From: Flavobacterium sedimenticola | GTDB taxonomy: Bacteria; Bacteroidota; Bacteroidia; Flavobacteriales; Flavobacteriaceae | Length of the DNA stretch: 64,000 bases | Direction: 5' to 3' | Assembly: GCF_030053345.1 (NCBI RefSeq) | Contig: NZ_JASGBP010000002.1 | Span: forward strand, 62,001 to 126,000 | Shown: positions 1 to 8,009 of the stretch, in pieces | How positions within the stretch are numbered: the stretch's first letter is position 1 | Layout: each line of letters starts with the position of its first letter | Position numbers and translations under genes: made by a program | Notes under the pieces: generated by a model | Told to the model about the DNA's origin: nothing | The model's database searches: none | Seen by the model: only the letters and a program-made list of their open reading frames with translations

Positions 1-1
1 T

Positions 2-1381
2 GCTACGGCGCCGATTCCGTTGTCTGGAACTCCGACCGGAGTAACATTCAACATCAGCGGCGGTGCTGCTGCAGGATTACCGGATATGACTGGAATTACA
101 ACTATTCCGTCGTTTATTCCAACTACTACTCCAGCTACGGTAACGATTACACCTGTAGCCAATGGTTGTATCGGAGCCCCGGTATCATATCAAATTTCGT
201 TTAGACCGGTTATTGTTAATATTTCTTCCAATGTTTGTGGTAGCATCAATAACGGTTTGAACAATCAAATCAACTGTACTCAAGTAAGCGTACCTGGATT
301 TACAACAACAGGTTACCAATTTGAAGTAACCAATACCGATACCGGTGAGGTTTCTATTGTACAAAGCAGTCAACACCACTTTAAGTTAACTGATGCAGCG
401 AACTATGCTTATGGTACTACATTTACCATCAGAGTAGCGGCTATCTTAAATGGTAATGTTCAAGGATACTTCGGTACTACTTGTTCGTTAACTACTGCTT
501 CTGTGGCTACTACTAAAGTGGTTACAGCACAGTGTGGCGCTACATTGTTGTTCATCAATTCAACAATTAATGCTAACTCTGTAGGTTCTACCAACTTGTA
601 CCGATTCAGAGTAGCATTGGCTACTGCTCCAACTACATATTACTATGTTGAGCGTACAGTGCCTAACTTCAAGTTAACCGACGTAGCAGGTTTACCATTG
701 TTGTATGATACAGAGTATAAAGTAGACGTTCAAATCAGAGTGAAATTAGCCGGATTTGAAGCTTGGTCTCAATACGGACAACGTTGTTCGGTATTTACGC
801 CATCGGCTCCTGAAACGTCTTTGGTAACGTCTCAATGTGAGGACTATCAAGTACCTTCATACACGACTACTATCAATGCCATTGCATTCCCTGGAGCAAC
901 CAAATACCGTTTCAGATTAGTAGGCTATGATGAGTTTGGTGATGTTAACTATGATCAATATGTTGACAGTACTACGCCAAGCTTTACGTTGAGTATGTTT
1001 ACAGGTTTAACACCTTCTACAACGTACACGGTTTCAGTTGCCATGGAATTGTTCGGGTCATTTACCGCTTACGGAAAAGATTGTAGTATCATCACTCCGT
1101 CTATTGCAAGACAAGTCGATCCTTCAATGGTTATTGAGTTCAAAGCAACAGCATATCCTAACCCGTTTGCGGCGAACTTTATGTTGAATGTGAGAACCTC
1201 AAGTTCATCTGTTATCACTATCAAAGTGTACGATATGGTTGGTAGATTGGTTGAAGCAAGATCCGTAACAGTTGCCGAATTAGAAAACGCAACTATTGGT
1301 GATCGTTATCCGTCAGGCGTATACAACGTTGTTGTGTCTCAAGACGAAACCGTTGAAACCGTTCGCGTTGTTAAGCGATAA
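2..1381 (+). CDS. T9SS type A sorting-domain surface protein, C-terminal part (5' end outside window)
   Basis: The reading frame is open to the left edge, so the gene starts upstream; the TTG at 20 is only an internal codon. About 460 residues are visible. Three units of about 100 residues begin near bases 233, 530 and 833. Each starts with a Cys pair region, contains a YRFRV-like strand, an F-x-L-T/S strand and a T-x-Y-x-V strand, and ends in Y-G-x-x-C; they look like beta-sandwich adhesive repeats. The last 80 residues begin with A-Y-P-N-P-F and include V-Y-D-M-V-G-R and a basic end (VVKR), which is the T9SS type A C-terminal sorting domain that directs export and surface attachment. The specific ligand cannot be told from the sequence. 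A terminator follows directly. Confidence 0.9.
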   Translation, partial: ATAPIPLSGTPTGVTFNISGGAAAGLPDMTGITTIPSFIPTTTPATVTITPVANGCIGAPVSYQISFRPVIVNISSNVCGSINNGLNNQINCTQVSVPGFTTTGYQFEVTNTDTGEVSIVQSSQHHFKLTDAANYAYGTTFTIRVAAILNGNVQGYFGTTCSLTTASVATTKVVTAQCGATLLFINSTINANSVGSTNLYRFRVALATAPTTYYYVERTVPNFKLTDVAGLPLLYDTEYKVDVQIRVKLAGFEAWSQYGQRCSVFTPSAPETSLVTSQCEDYQVPSYTTTINAIAFPGATKYRFRLVGYDEFGDVNYDQYVDSTTPSFTLSMFTGLTPSTTYTVSVAMELFGSFTAYGKDCSIITPSIARQVDPSMVIEFKATAYPNPFAANFMLNVRTSSSSVITIKVYDMVGRLVEARSVTVAELENATIGDRYPSGVYNVVVSQDETVETVRVVKR

Positions 1382-1398
1382 TTAACCAGTAATAAAAG

Positions 1399-1430
1399 AA
1401 AAACCCATCAAGAAATTGATGGGTTTTTTT
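1399..1430 (+). terminator. Rho-independent terminator after the surface protein
   Basis: Perfect 11-bp stem (AAACCCATCAA at 1401-1411, complementary arm 1416-1426) with a GAAA loop and a run of T to 1430. It lies 20 bp after the stop codon. Confidence 0.93.
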
Positions 1431-1450
1431 ATTGTTTTAAAAAGTAAAAA

Positions 1451-1831
1451 TTATATTTCTTCCTCAGCGCCAAACTCAAAATCATCCAAGTCTCTTCGGT
1501 CTTTTTTGGTAGGTCTTCCGGTTCCGGATTTTCGATAATGTTCTTTGGATAATTTTAAAAGTTCCAAATGCGCAAAGGCTTCCGCAGGTGTTTCATCTTT
1601 TCGGTAAATGTCTGTTAATTTGGCTCCTACACGGTTTAAGGGAATATCCAGAACCTTTAGGGTATAGGTGATTTGATCTTTCCGGAAAGTAATCGTATCA
1701 CCGGGATATACGTCTCGGGATGCTTTGGCCACTTGACCGTTTACCGTAATTTGGTTTTTCTGACAGGCTTCCGTCACCATGTTTCGGGTCTTGTAATACC
1801 GAACACACCACAAATATTTATCTACTCTCAT
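1451..1831 (-). CDS. hslR: S4-domain RNA-binding protein, Hsp15 (HslR) family
   Basis: 126 residues. An S4 RNA-binding domain at about 1-65 opens with MRVDKYLWCVRYYKTR and includes the turn V-N-G-Q-V-A-K-A-S; the tail is charged (KKDRRD). In E. coli Hsp15 binds 50S subunits carrying stalled nascent chains and helps recycle them; the same role is inferred here. The frame stays open 22 codons further upstream, but the S4 fold starts at the Met at 1831 and a promoter box at 1863-1870 lies suitably upstream, so that Met is chosen. The gene is divergent from the FKBP-like lipoprotein gene. Confidence 0.88.
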   Translation of the reverse strand: MRVDKYLWCVRYYKTRNMVTEACQKNQITVNGQVAKASRDVYPGDTITFRKDQITYTLKVLDIPLNRVGAKLTDIYRKDETPAEAFAHLELLKLSKEHYRKSGTGRPTKKDRRDLDDFEFGAEEEI

Positions 1832-1862
1832 TTTTTTTCCAAAATCAACGTTAAATAGTTCA

Positions 1863-1870
1863 CAAAAATA
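1863..1870 (-). promoter_or_regulatory. Bacteroidota -7 promoter box for hslR
   Basis: TATTTTTG on the minus strand fits TAnnTTTG and lies 31 bp before the ATG at 1831. No convincing -33 TTG was found at the usual spacing. Confidence 0.5.
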
Positions 1871-1910
1871 AATCAATATTGTATCTTGCGTGCTCAAAAA
1901 TCAGATTAAA

Positions 1911-2885
1911 ATGAGTAATTTTTTTAAAGCTATTGTAGTGGTCTTTTCGGCTTTGACAATAGTTTCATGTAACAAAAATGATGACAGCTCGGTGCCGTTA
2001 CGGGATTATGCGGAACAGTACCAAAAAGATATTGCCCTTATTGAAGAGTTTTTACAAACCCACTACATGGATGTCGTAGATCATCCGGGTTTTCCGGATG
2101 ACCAAAATGTTATCTTTACCAAAATTCCCGATGGGGGAACCCAAACACCTATTTGGAATGATCCGAATTTAGTAACCGATTTTACAGTTGATTTACACGA
2201 CATTACCTATAAGTTGTATTACATCAAGCTAAGAGAAGGTTCGGGGCCGAACAGTAAATCGCCTTGTAATGTGGATAAGGTACTAACTTCCTACAACGGT
2301 AAATATTTATATGAAAAAACAGAAACCGTAAACGGTGCTTCAACGCAGGTTTTAACATTAAAACAATTTGAAGAATCCATCAACCCGCAAAGTTTTTTTA
2401 GTTTGACCGGTGTAATCCGAGGTTGGAGCGAAGTTTTTCCTAAGTTTAAAACCGGCTCTTATTCGAGTAATCCTGACGGGACATTGAGCTTTACCGATTT
2501 TGGTGCGGGCGTTATGTTTCTACCTTCCGGATTGGGATATTTTGCCAATTCCACCGGGTCGATTCCGGCGTATTCACCTTTAGTATTCTCCTTCAAATTA
2601 TACGAAATTGAAAGAGTTGATCACGATAGCGATGGTATTTATTCGTATCAAGAAGATATCAACGGCGACGGTTATGTGAGAGTTTTGGAAGAAGGCGTAG
2701 CCAATCCGGATGATACCGATGGTGACGGAAAACCGGACTTCTTAGATATAGATGATGACGGTGATTTCTTTACTACAAAATCAGAAATAGAGGATCCGTT
2801 AACCGGCGACCCGTATCCGTTCGATTTGATCCCGACCTGCAGTGACGGAAAGAAAAGACATCTGTCTAACTTGTGTCATCAGTAA
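1911..2885 (+). CDS. FKBP-like lipoprotein with Asp-rich calcium-binding-like C-terminus
   Basis: 324 residues from the ATG at 1911; an upstream in-frame TTG at 1890 would spoil the lipoprotein signal. Signal peptide with lipobox I-V-S-C, lipidated Cys20. Residues about 85-245 resemble FKBP-type peptidyl-prolyl isomerases (VIRGWSE; GVMFLPSGLGYF; SPLVFSFKLYEIE), but several FKBP active-site aromatics cannot be confirmed, so enzyme activity is uncertain. Residues about 245-290 hold DHDSDG, DINGDG, DTDGDG and DIDDDG, thrombospondin-3-like calcium loops. GldI of F. johnsoniae is another FKBP lipoprotein used in gliding, so a role in folding exported proteins is a reasonable inference. Ends at a bidirectional terminator. 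Confidence 0.85.
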   Translation: MSNFFKAIVVVFSALTIVSCNKNDDSSVPLRDYAEQYQKDIALIEEFLQTHYMDVVDHPGFPDDQNVIFTKIPDGGTQTPIWNDPNLVTDFTVDLHDITYKLYYIKLREGSGPNSKSPCNVDKVLTSYNGKYLYEKTETVNGASTQVLTLKQFEESINPQSFFSLTGVIRGWSEVFPKFKTGSYSSNPDGTLSFTDFGAGVMFLPSGLGYFANSTGSIPAYSPLVFSFKLYEIERVDHDSDGIYSYQEDINGDGYVRVLEEGVANPDDTDGDGKPDFLDIDDDGDFFTTKSEIEDPLTGDPYPFDLIPTCSDGKKRHLSNLCHQ

Positions 2886-2898
2886 AACGTATATACTA

Positions 2899-2928
2899 AA
2901 AAAGCCGCTCTTTGAGCGGCTTTTTTTT
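2899..2928. terminator. Bidirectional terminator between convergent genes
   Basis: Perfect stem AAAGCCGCTC (2901-2910) / GAGCGGCTTT (2914-2923) with A-run before and T-run after, so it can serve both the lipoprotein gene and the convergent transketolase operon. Confidence 0.93.
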
Positions 2929-2941
2929 ATATGACTGACAT

Positions 2942-3895
2942 TTATTTTCTTTTCATTACTTTCTCAACAGCGGCTTCTATAGCTTGATGGTTGAGTTTGT
3001 ATTTGTCCATCAACTGCTCCGGTGTGCCGCTTTCACCAAAACTGTCTTGTACGGCTACAAATTCCTGAGGTTTGGGATGATTAAGCGCTAAAACACGGGC
3101 AACACTTTCGCCCAAACCCCCTAAGATGTTGTGCTCTTCGGCCGTAACCACACAACCGGTTTTAGCAACCGATTTTAAAATGGCTGCCTCATCCAAAGGT
3201 TTGATGGTGTGAATGTTGATAACTTCAGCCGAAATACCTTTGGCTTCCAAAGCTTCTGCCGCTAGTAATGCTTCCCAAACCAAATGTCCGGTGGCAATAA
3301 TAGTCACATCAGTACCTTCATTCAACAAGATGGCTTTTCCAATCACAAAAGGCTCATCGGCAGGCGTGAAGTTAGGTACTACCGGACGGCCGAAACGCAA
3401 ATAAGCCGGTCCGTGATGCTCGGCCAATGCAATGGTGGCCGCTTTGGTCTGGTTGTAATCACAGGTGTTTATCACCGTCATGCCCGGCAACATTTTCATC
3501 AAACCGATATCTTCCAAAATTTGATGCGTAGCGCCGTCTTCTCCTAAAGTTAATCCGGCATGCGACGCACAAATTTTCACATTCTTATCCGAATAGGCTA
3601 CCGATTGTCGAATTTGGTCGTACACTCTTCCGGTCGAAAAATTGGCAAAGGTTCCGGTAAACGGAATTTTCCCGCCGATGGTTAACCCGGCAGCGATACC
3701 AATCATGTTGGCTTCGGCAATACCAATTTGGAAAAAACGTTCCGGATGATTCTTTTTAAAATCGTCAAACTTTAAGGAACCAATCAAATCGGCACAAAGT
3801 GCCACTACATTTTCATTTTTCTGACCCAATTCGGTCATGCCCGCACCAAAGCCGGAACGGGTATCTTTACTTCCTGTATTTGTATATTTTTTCAT
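2942..3895 (-). CDS. Transketolase, C-terminal (pyrimidine-binding) subunit
   Basis: 317 residues, covering the central and C-terminal domains of transketolase (Pyr domain with [11 protein letters not shown]-terminal domain near [10 protein letters not shown]). With its partner it transfers two-carbon units between sugar phosphates in the pentose phosphate pathway, using thiamine diphosphate. The enzyme is split over two genes, as in many Bacteroidota and Archaea. The frame runs 29 codons further upstream into the partner gene, but the family start MKKYTNT at 3895, 4 bp after the partner's stop, is preferred. Second gene of a two-gene operon ending at the 2899-2928 terminator. Confidence 0.95.
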   Translation of the reverse strand: MKKYTNTGSKDTRSGFGAGMTELGQKNENVVALCADLIGSLKFDDFKKNHPERFFQIGIAEANMIGIAAGLTIGGKIPFTGTFANFSTGRVYDQIRQSVAYSDKNVKICASHAGLTLGEDGATHQILEDIGLMKMLPGMTVINTCDYNQTKAATIALAEHHGPAYLRFGRPVVPNFTPADEPFVIGKAILLNEGTDVTIIATGHLVWEALLAAEALEAKGISAEVINIHTIKPLDEAAILKSVAKTGCVVTAEEHNILGGLGESVARVLALNHPKPQEFVAVQDSFGESGTPEQLMDKYKLNHQAIEAAVEKVMKRK

Positions 3896-3899
3896 AATT

Positions 3900-4745
3900 C
3901 TAGTAGTCTCCCAAAGTTTCAGTATTTTGTGCCAACCCGATAGCCAATTGGTCATCATTTGGCGCTTTTCCGTGCCAAGCATGTGTGTGCATCATGAAGT
4001 CGACACCATGCCCCATTACCGTATGCAATAAAACACACACCGGTTTTCCTTTGCCGGTTCTGTTTTTCGCTTCAGCCATTCCGGCTATAATGGCTTCTAT
4101 GTTGTTTCCTTCTGTTATTTCCAATACATCCCAATCAAAGGCTTCAAATTTGGCTTTTAAATTTCCTAACGATAATACGTCCTCGGTAGCCCCGTCAATT
4201 TGCTGTCCGTTGTAATCTATGGTGGCAATAATGTTGTCAACTTTTTTGGCAGAAGCATACATGATAGCTTCCCAATTTTGACCTTCCTGTAACTCTCCGT
4301 CACCGTGTAACGAATACACCAAATGGGCATCGCCGTTGAGTTTCTTGGCTAAAGCAGCGCCAATCGCTACCGATAACCCCTGACCTAATGAGCCTGAAGC
4401 CATGCGTACGCCCGGCAGTCCTTCATGAGTCGTTGGATGGCCTTGCAAACGGGAATTCAATTTTCGGAAAGTAGCCAATTCCGACACCGGGAAATAACCG
4501 CTACGGGCTAAAACACTGTAAAAAACCGGTGAGATGTGACCGTTAGATAAGAAAAATAAATCTTCCCCGATACCATCCATGGTAAAGCTCGGATTTCGTT
4601 TCATTTGGTGTTGGTACAATACCGTAAAAAACTCAGCGCAACCCAGTGAACCACCCGGATGTCCCGAATTTACAGCATGAACCATGCGAAGAATATCTCT
4701 TCGTACTTGTGTTGTAAAATCTTGTAAATGTTGTGTGTTAGACAT
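3900..4745 (-). CDS. Transketolase, N-terminal (ThDP pyrophosphate-binding) subunit
   Basis: 281 residues. Pyrophosphate-binding domain with the conserved H-P-G-G-S-L-G and [11 protein letters not shown] motifs (Mg2+/ThDP site, about residues 145-160). It forms one active site with the downstream subunit. Start is the ATG at 4745 ([10 protein letters not shown]); the longer frame to 4802 adds an unconserved stretch and would cover the promoter box at 4772-4779. First gene of the operon. Confidence 0.95.
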   Translation of the reverse strand: MSNTQHLQDFTTQVRRDILRMVHAVNSGHPGGSLGCAEFFTVLYQHQMKRNPSFTMDGIGEDLFFLSNGHISPVFYSVLARSGYFPVSELATFRKLNSRLQGHPTTHEGLPGVRMASGSLGQGLSVAIGAALAKKLNGDAHLVYSLHGDGELQEGQNWEAIMYASAKKVDNIIATIDYNGQQIDGATEDVLSLGNLKAKFEAFDWDVLEITEGNNIEAIIAGMAEAKNRTGKGKPVCVLLHTVMGHGVDFMMHTHAWHGKAPNDDQLAIGLAQNTETLGDY

Positions 4746-4771
4746 TATTGAACAGTATAAATTAATTGCGT

Positions 4772-4779
4772 CAAAAGTA
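4772..4779 (-). promoter_or_regulatory. -7 promoter box of the transketolase operon
   Basis: TACTTTTG on the minus strand fits TAnnTTTG, 26 bp before the ATG at 4745. A TTG lies upstream but only 13 bp away, closer than usual. Confidence 0.55.
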
Positions 4780-4971
4780 ATTCTAATTTTTGCAAGCCAC
4801 AAAAGTTTTCCGAATTAGTTATCAAAAAAACACCGCCATTAATAGTGTGTAATGCGCAACCCGTTGCGTGGCTTTTTTATTGTTCAAGATAGAAATTGTG
4901 TAAGAAAAACAGATTATTTTGTAACAGCCAATGCCGTTTCTTATAGTAGCTTTACCAAAAAAGAATGGACT

Positions 4972-5379
4972 ATGAAAAAAGCGCTTACGTTATTTTATCT
5001 CGATGACGATTTCGAAGACTTAGATTTTTTTCAGGAAGTAGCCGGTGACTTAGGGCATACCGTTCGTGTTTTTGCCGATGGTCGAATCATGCTTTTGGTT
5101 TTGGAAACGGAAGCCGTTAAACCTGATGTGATTTTTCTCGACATTCATATGCCGATTCTCAACGGGCAGGAAATCCTCGAAATCATCAAAAAAACAGATA
5201 CCCTAAAAGACATTCCGGTGGTGATGGTATCGGGAGCGTACCCTAAAAAATTAGTGCGCCATTTTTCTGAGTTGGGTGTCAATTACTTCCTCAAAAAGCA
5301 CCATGTACACGATTATCGTGAATCTTTGAAAGAGTTGCTCAACGACCATTTAGCAACTCGAAAGGCAACAGCCAAATAA
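4972..5379 (+). CDS. Single-domain response regulator (receiver only)
   Basis: 135 residues forming one receiver domain: acidic pocket D11-D13, phosphoacceptor D57 in FLDIHMPILNG, the switch residue near V-M-V-S-G and the lysine of Y-F-L-K-K. There is no output domain, so it acts as a phospho-relay or by protein contact, like CheY. No histidine kinase is adjacent. The frame extends 40 codons upstream, but the receiver fold starts at MKKALTLFYLDDD, so the ATG at 4972 is chosen. It is followed by a hairpin. Confidence 0.88.
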   Translation: MKKALTLFYLDDDFEDLDFFQEVAGDLGHTVRVFADGRIMLLVLETEAVKPDVIFLDIHMPILNGQEILEIIKKTDTLKDIPVVMVSGAYPKKLVRHFSELGVNYFLKKHHVHDYRESLKELLNDHLATRKATAK

Positions 5380-5415
5380 GCGACCATCCATAATCAACCT
5401 TTAGTACTAATTCAT

Positions 5416-5449
5416 GAAAAGCCCTTCAACGACGGGCTTTTCCTTATTT
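5416..5449 (+). terminator. Probable terminator after the response regulator
   Basis: Stem GAAAAGCCC (5416-5424) / GGGCTTTTC (5434-5442) with a 9-nt loop, followed by a T-rich tract interrupted by CC and A. Confidence 0.75.
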
Positions 5450-5460
5450 TGACACTTAAT

Positions 5461-5610
5461 AAGGGCGTGTCCCTTGCCTGCTCATAAAGCCGGCAAGGGT
5501 CAGGCTGTTCACTATATCTTTTTTACCGTTAGTTCGAGTGTTCTTATAATAAGGATGTATCGGGAACCAGTAAAAAAGGATGCCGTTGCCATCCTTCACG
5601 CTTTTAAACC
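5461..5610. repeat. Dispersed flavobacterial intergenic repeat, copy A
   Basis: The outer part has GGGCGTG near the left edge and TCACGC near the right, and an inner hairpin CCTTGCC / GGCAAGG. The inner module has GTTAGTTCGAGTG (5528-5540) and TGTATCGGGAAC (5556-5567), flanked by ATATCTTTTTT and AAAAAAGGATGCCG. The reverse complement aligns with copy B (13091-13250), and the module recurs in copy C (18773-18950). The 60-codon frame inside it is not a gene. Together with the tandem repeat at 5648-5680 this fills the gene-free stretch between the response regulator and tgt. Confidence 0.75.
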
Positions 5611-5647
5611 CAATCGATATCAATTTTTTGCGCCGTCGTTGTTATTT

Positions 5648-5680
5648 AATTCCTAATTCCTAAATTCCTAATTCACAATT
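5648..5680. repeat. Short AT-rich tandem repeat, unit about ATTCCTA
   Basis: AATTCCT recurs three times in succession with small length changes, then decays to AATTCAC. It lies just before the tgt promoter box and is too short and degenerate to be a CRISPR. Confidence 0.6.
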
Positions 5681-5684
5681 CTAT

Positions 5685-5692
5685 TATCTTTG
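5685..5692 (+). promoter_or_regulatory. -7 promoter box of tgt
   Basis: TATCTTTG matches TAnnTTTG, 21 bp before the tgt ATG. No TTG at -33 spacing is visible because the tandem repeat occupies that region. Confidence 0.6.
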
Positions 5693-5713
5693 CCGACTGA
5701 TTAAGCGATTACA

Positions 5714-6844
5714 ATGAAATTTGATTTATTAGCCAAAGATCCCAATTCAAGGGCACGCGCCGGAAGTATCACTACTGATCACGGCGTAATTGAAACCCCC
5801 ATATTTATGCCTGTTGGAACGGTTGCTTCGGTCAAAGGAGTACACCAACGCGAACTTAAAGAAGAAATCAACCCCGATATTATTTTAGGGAATACCTATC
5901 ACTTATACCTTCGCCCGCAAACCGAGATTCTCGAAAAAGCCGGTGGCTTGCATAAGTTTATGAATTGGGATAGAAATATCCTCACCGATAGCGGCGGTTA
6001 CCAAGTGTATTCGCTTTCGGCCAACCGAAAAATCAAAGAGGAAGGCGTAAAGTTTAAATCGCATATTGACGGTTCGTACCATTTTTTCACACCCGAAAAT
6101 GTGATGGAAATTCAACGTACTATCGGTGCCGATATCATCATGGCTTTCGACGAATGTACACCGTATCCGTGCGATTATCGCTATGCCCAACGTTCGATGC
6201 ATATGACTCATCGTTGGTTGGATCGCTGCATACAACACCTCGAAAAAGTGCCAACCAAATACGGGTATGAACAAACCCTTTTTCCTATCGTTCAAGGGAG
6301 TACCTATAAAGATTTACGTCAACAATCGGCCGAATACATCGCCAATGCCGGCGCACAAGGCAACGCCATCGGTGGTTTGTCGGTTGGAGAACCCGCCGAG
6401 GAAATGTACGCCATGACCGAAGTCGTTACGGCTATTTTACCCCAAGACAAACCACGCTATTTAATGGGTGTCGGAACACCTATCAATATTCTGGAAAACA
6501 TCGCTTTGGGTATCGACATGTTCGATTGTGTGATGCCGACCCGAAACGCCCGAAACGGTATGTTGTTTACCGCCAACGGGATTATCAATATCAAAAATAA
6601 AAAGTGGGAAGACGATTTTTCGCCTATTGATGAAATGGGACATACTTTTGTAGATACCGAATATACCAAAGCCTATTTGCGCCACTTATTTGCCGCCAAT
6701 GAATATTTAGGAAAACAGATTGCGACCATTCACAATTTAGGTTTTTATATGTGGTTGGTTCGTGAAGCCAGAAAGCATATCTTAGCGGGAGATTTCAGAG
6801 CTTGGAAAGACATCATGGTCAAACAAATGAGCCAACGATTATAA
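5714..6844 (+). CDS. tgt: tRNA-guanine transglycosylase (queuosine pathway)
   Basis: 376 residues, full family length. It exchanges guanine-34 of GUN-anticodon tRNAs for the queuosine precursor preQ1. Visible motifs: LTDSGGYQVYSL, the substrate-loop region GGLSVGEP, and the nucleophile region GIDMFDCVMPTRNARNG. Oddity: the C-terminal zinc site is missing. The bacterial C-x-C-x2-C segment is replaced in register by I-D-E-M-G-H-T-F-V-D (about residues 306-315), so all three cysteines are lost, while the later T-I-H-N histidine and the A-Y-L-R-H-L-F helix remain. The enzyme is otherwise intact, so a zinc-independent fold is inferred. The LptF/LptG permease gene follows after about 80 bp. Confidence 0.96.
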   Translation: MKFDLLAKDPNSRARAGSITTDHGVIETPIFMPVGTVASVKGVHQRELKEEINPDIILGNTYHLYLRPQTEILEKAGGLHKFMNWDRNILTDSGGYQVYSLSANRKIKEEGVKFKSHIDGSYHFFTPENVMEIQRTIGADIIMAFDECTPYPCDYRYAQRSMHMTHRWLDRCIQHLEKVPTKYGYEQTLFPIVQGSTYKDLRQQSAEYIANAGAQGNAIGGLSVGEPAEEMYAMTEVVTAILPQDKPRYLMGVGTPINILENIALGIDMFDCVMPTRNARNGMLFTANGIINIKNKKWEDDFSPIDEMGHTFVDTEYTKAYLRHLFAANEYLGKQIATIHNLGFYMWLVREARKHILAGDFRAWKDIMVKQMSQRL

Positions 6845-6852
6845 AGTAACGC

Positions 6853-6917
6853 GTTCCGAGTTGAAAGTTCCGAGTTTAATTTTAACTCTGAAACCTTGAA
6901 CCCGAAACCCGAAACCA
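6853..6917. repeat. Degenerate short-period intergenic repeat
   Basis: Direct repeat GTTCCGAGTT (6853-6862 and 6867-6876), followed by GAACCCGAAACCCGAAACC (6898-6916) with a 7-bp period. It lies between tgt and the permease gene. It has no coding signal and no clear hairpin. Confidence 0.5.
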
Positions 6918-6923
6918 ACATTT

Positions 6924-8009
6924 ATGTTAAGAATAATTGACAAATACATTCTCAAACGTTACTTAGCCACATTCTCGGTGATGTTGCTGATGTTTATTCC
7001 TATCGGAATTGTGATTGATGTTTCGGAAAAAGTCAACCGCATGATTGAGAACAAGGTTCCGTTTGGGAAAATTGCGGTGTATTATCTCGATTTCACCATT
7101 TATTTTGCCAATTTATTGTTCCCTATATTTTTGTTTCTTTCCGTAATTTGGTTTACCTCTAAATTGGCCAACAATACCGAAATCATTGCCATTTTAAGTT
7201 CCGGAATTTCTTTTACGCGCTTTTTACGACCTTACATCATCGGGGCTACCATAGTGTCTTTGTTTGCCTTGGTGATGAGTATTTTTCTGGTGCCCAGCGC
7301 CAGTGCCGGATTTAAAAATTTCAGGTATATGTATCTGATTGGAAACGGTCAAAATGAAATGCGGGACAACTCCGATGTGTTTCGCCAAATCAGCAAAGAT
7401 GAGTACCTTTTTGTGAGTAATTTCAATGAAGTCAGTAAAATGGCATTCAATTTTTCGATGGAAAAATTTGAAGGAGATAAACTGAAATACAAAGTGACGG
7501 CCAGTCGCATCAAATGGAATGAAAGTAAAAAAAATTATACGTTGTTCAATTACAGCAAGCGCAAAGTAGGAGCGTATGGCGACATCCTGGAAAAAGCCGA
7601 AAAGAAAGATACTGTTTTCCATTTTGACCTCGACGATTTAACACCAGTGGTTTATATTGCGGAGACATTGCCACTTAACGACTTGCATAAATTTATCGAT
7701 AAAGAAAAAGCACGAGGCTCTTCCAATATTAATACGTATTTGGTGGTTTTGTACAAAAAATACAGTATTCCGGTATCGGCTTTTATTTTAACGATTATTG
7801 CAGTGGCCGTTTCCTCCATGAAACGCCGTGGCGGTATGGGAGTCAACTTAGCTATTGGTATCGTATTGGCTTTTGCCTTTGTCTTCTTAGATAAAGTATT
7901 TGGTGTTTTGGCCGAAAAGTCTACAGCACCGCCCTTGCTCGCGGTTTGGACACCTAATATTGTTTTCGGAACATTAGCTATTTACCTTTTGCGCAATGCC
8001 AAGCGATAG
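6924..8009 (+). CDS. LptF/LptG-family lipopolysaccharide export permease
   Basis: 361 residues. YjgP/YjgQ layout: about three N-terminal membrane helices within residues 10-120 (starting IIDKYILKRYLATF), a periplasmic beta-jellyroll-like region at about 130-270, and three C-terminal helices at about 275-360. In the Lpt system two such permeases with the ATPase LptB extract LPS from the inner membrane and pass it to LptC/LptA. LptF and LptG cannot be told apart here. It overlaps the next gene by 14 bp, which suggests co-translation. Confidence 0.92.
   Translation: MLRIIDKYILKRYLATFSVMLLMFIPIGIVIDVSEKVNRMIENKVPFGKIAVYYLDFTIYFANLLFPIFLFLSVIWFTSKLANNTEIIAILSSGISFTRFLRPYIIGATIVSLFALVMSIFLVPSASAGFKNFRYMYLIGNGQNEMRDNSDVFRQISKDEYLFVSNFNEVSKMAFNFSMEKFEGDKLKYKVTASRIKWNESKKNYTLFNYSKRKVGAYGDILEKAEKKDTVFHFDLDDLTPVVYIAETLPLNDLHKFIDKEKARGSSNINTYLVVLYKKYSIPVSAFILTIIAVAVSSMKRRGGMGVNLAIGIVLAFAFVFLDKVFGVLAEKSTAPPLLAVWTPNIVFGTLAIYLLRNAKR

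Noticed and set aside
4853..4880. GCAAC-CC-GTTGC hairpin before the response regulator as a terminator or riboswitch
   Set aside because: It is short, lies between divergent genes, and matches no riboswitch class I can recognise.
5474..5656. 60-codon plus-strand open frame in the tgt upstream region
   Set aside because: It lies in intergenic repeat copy A, has no family marks, and the repeat recurs elsewhere in a different frame.
5648..5680. Possible CRISPR or attachment-site-like short repeats
   Set aside because: Units are 7-8 bp with no spacers, and no cas or integrase gene is near.
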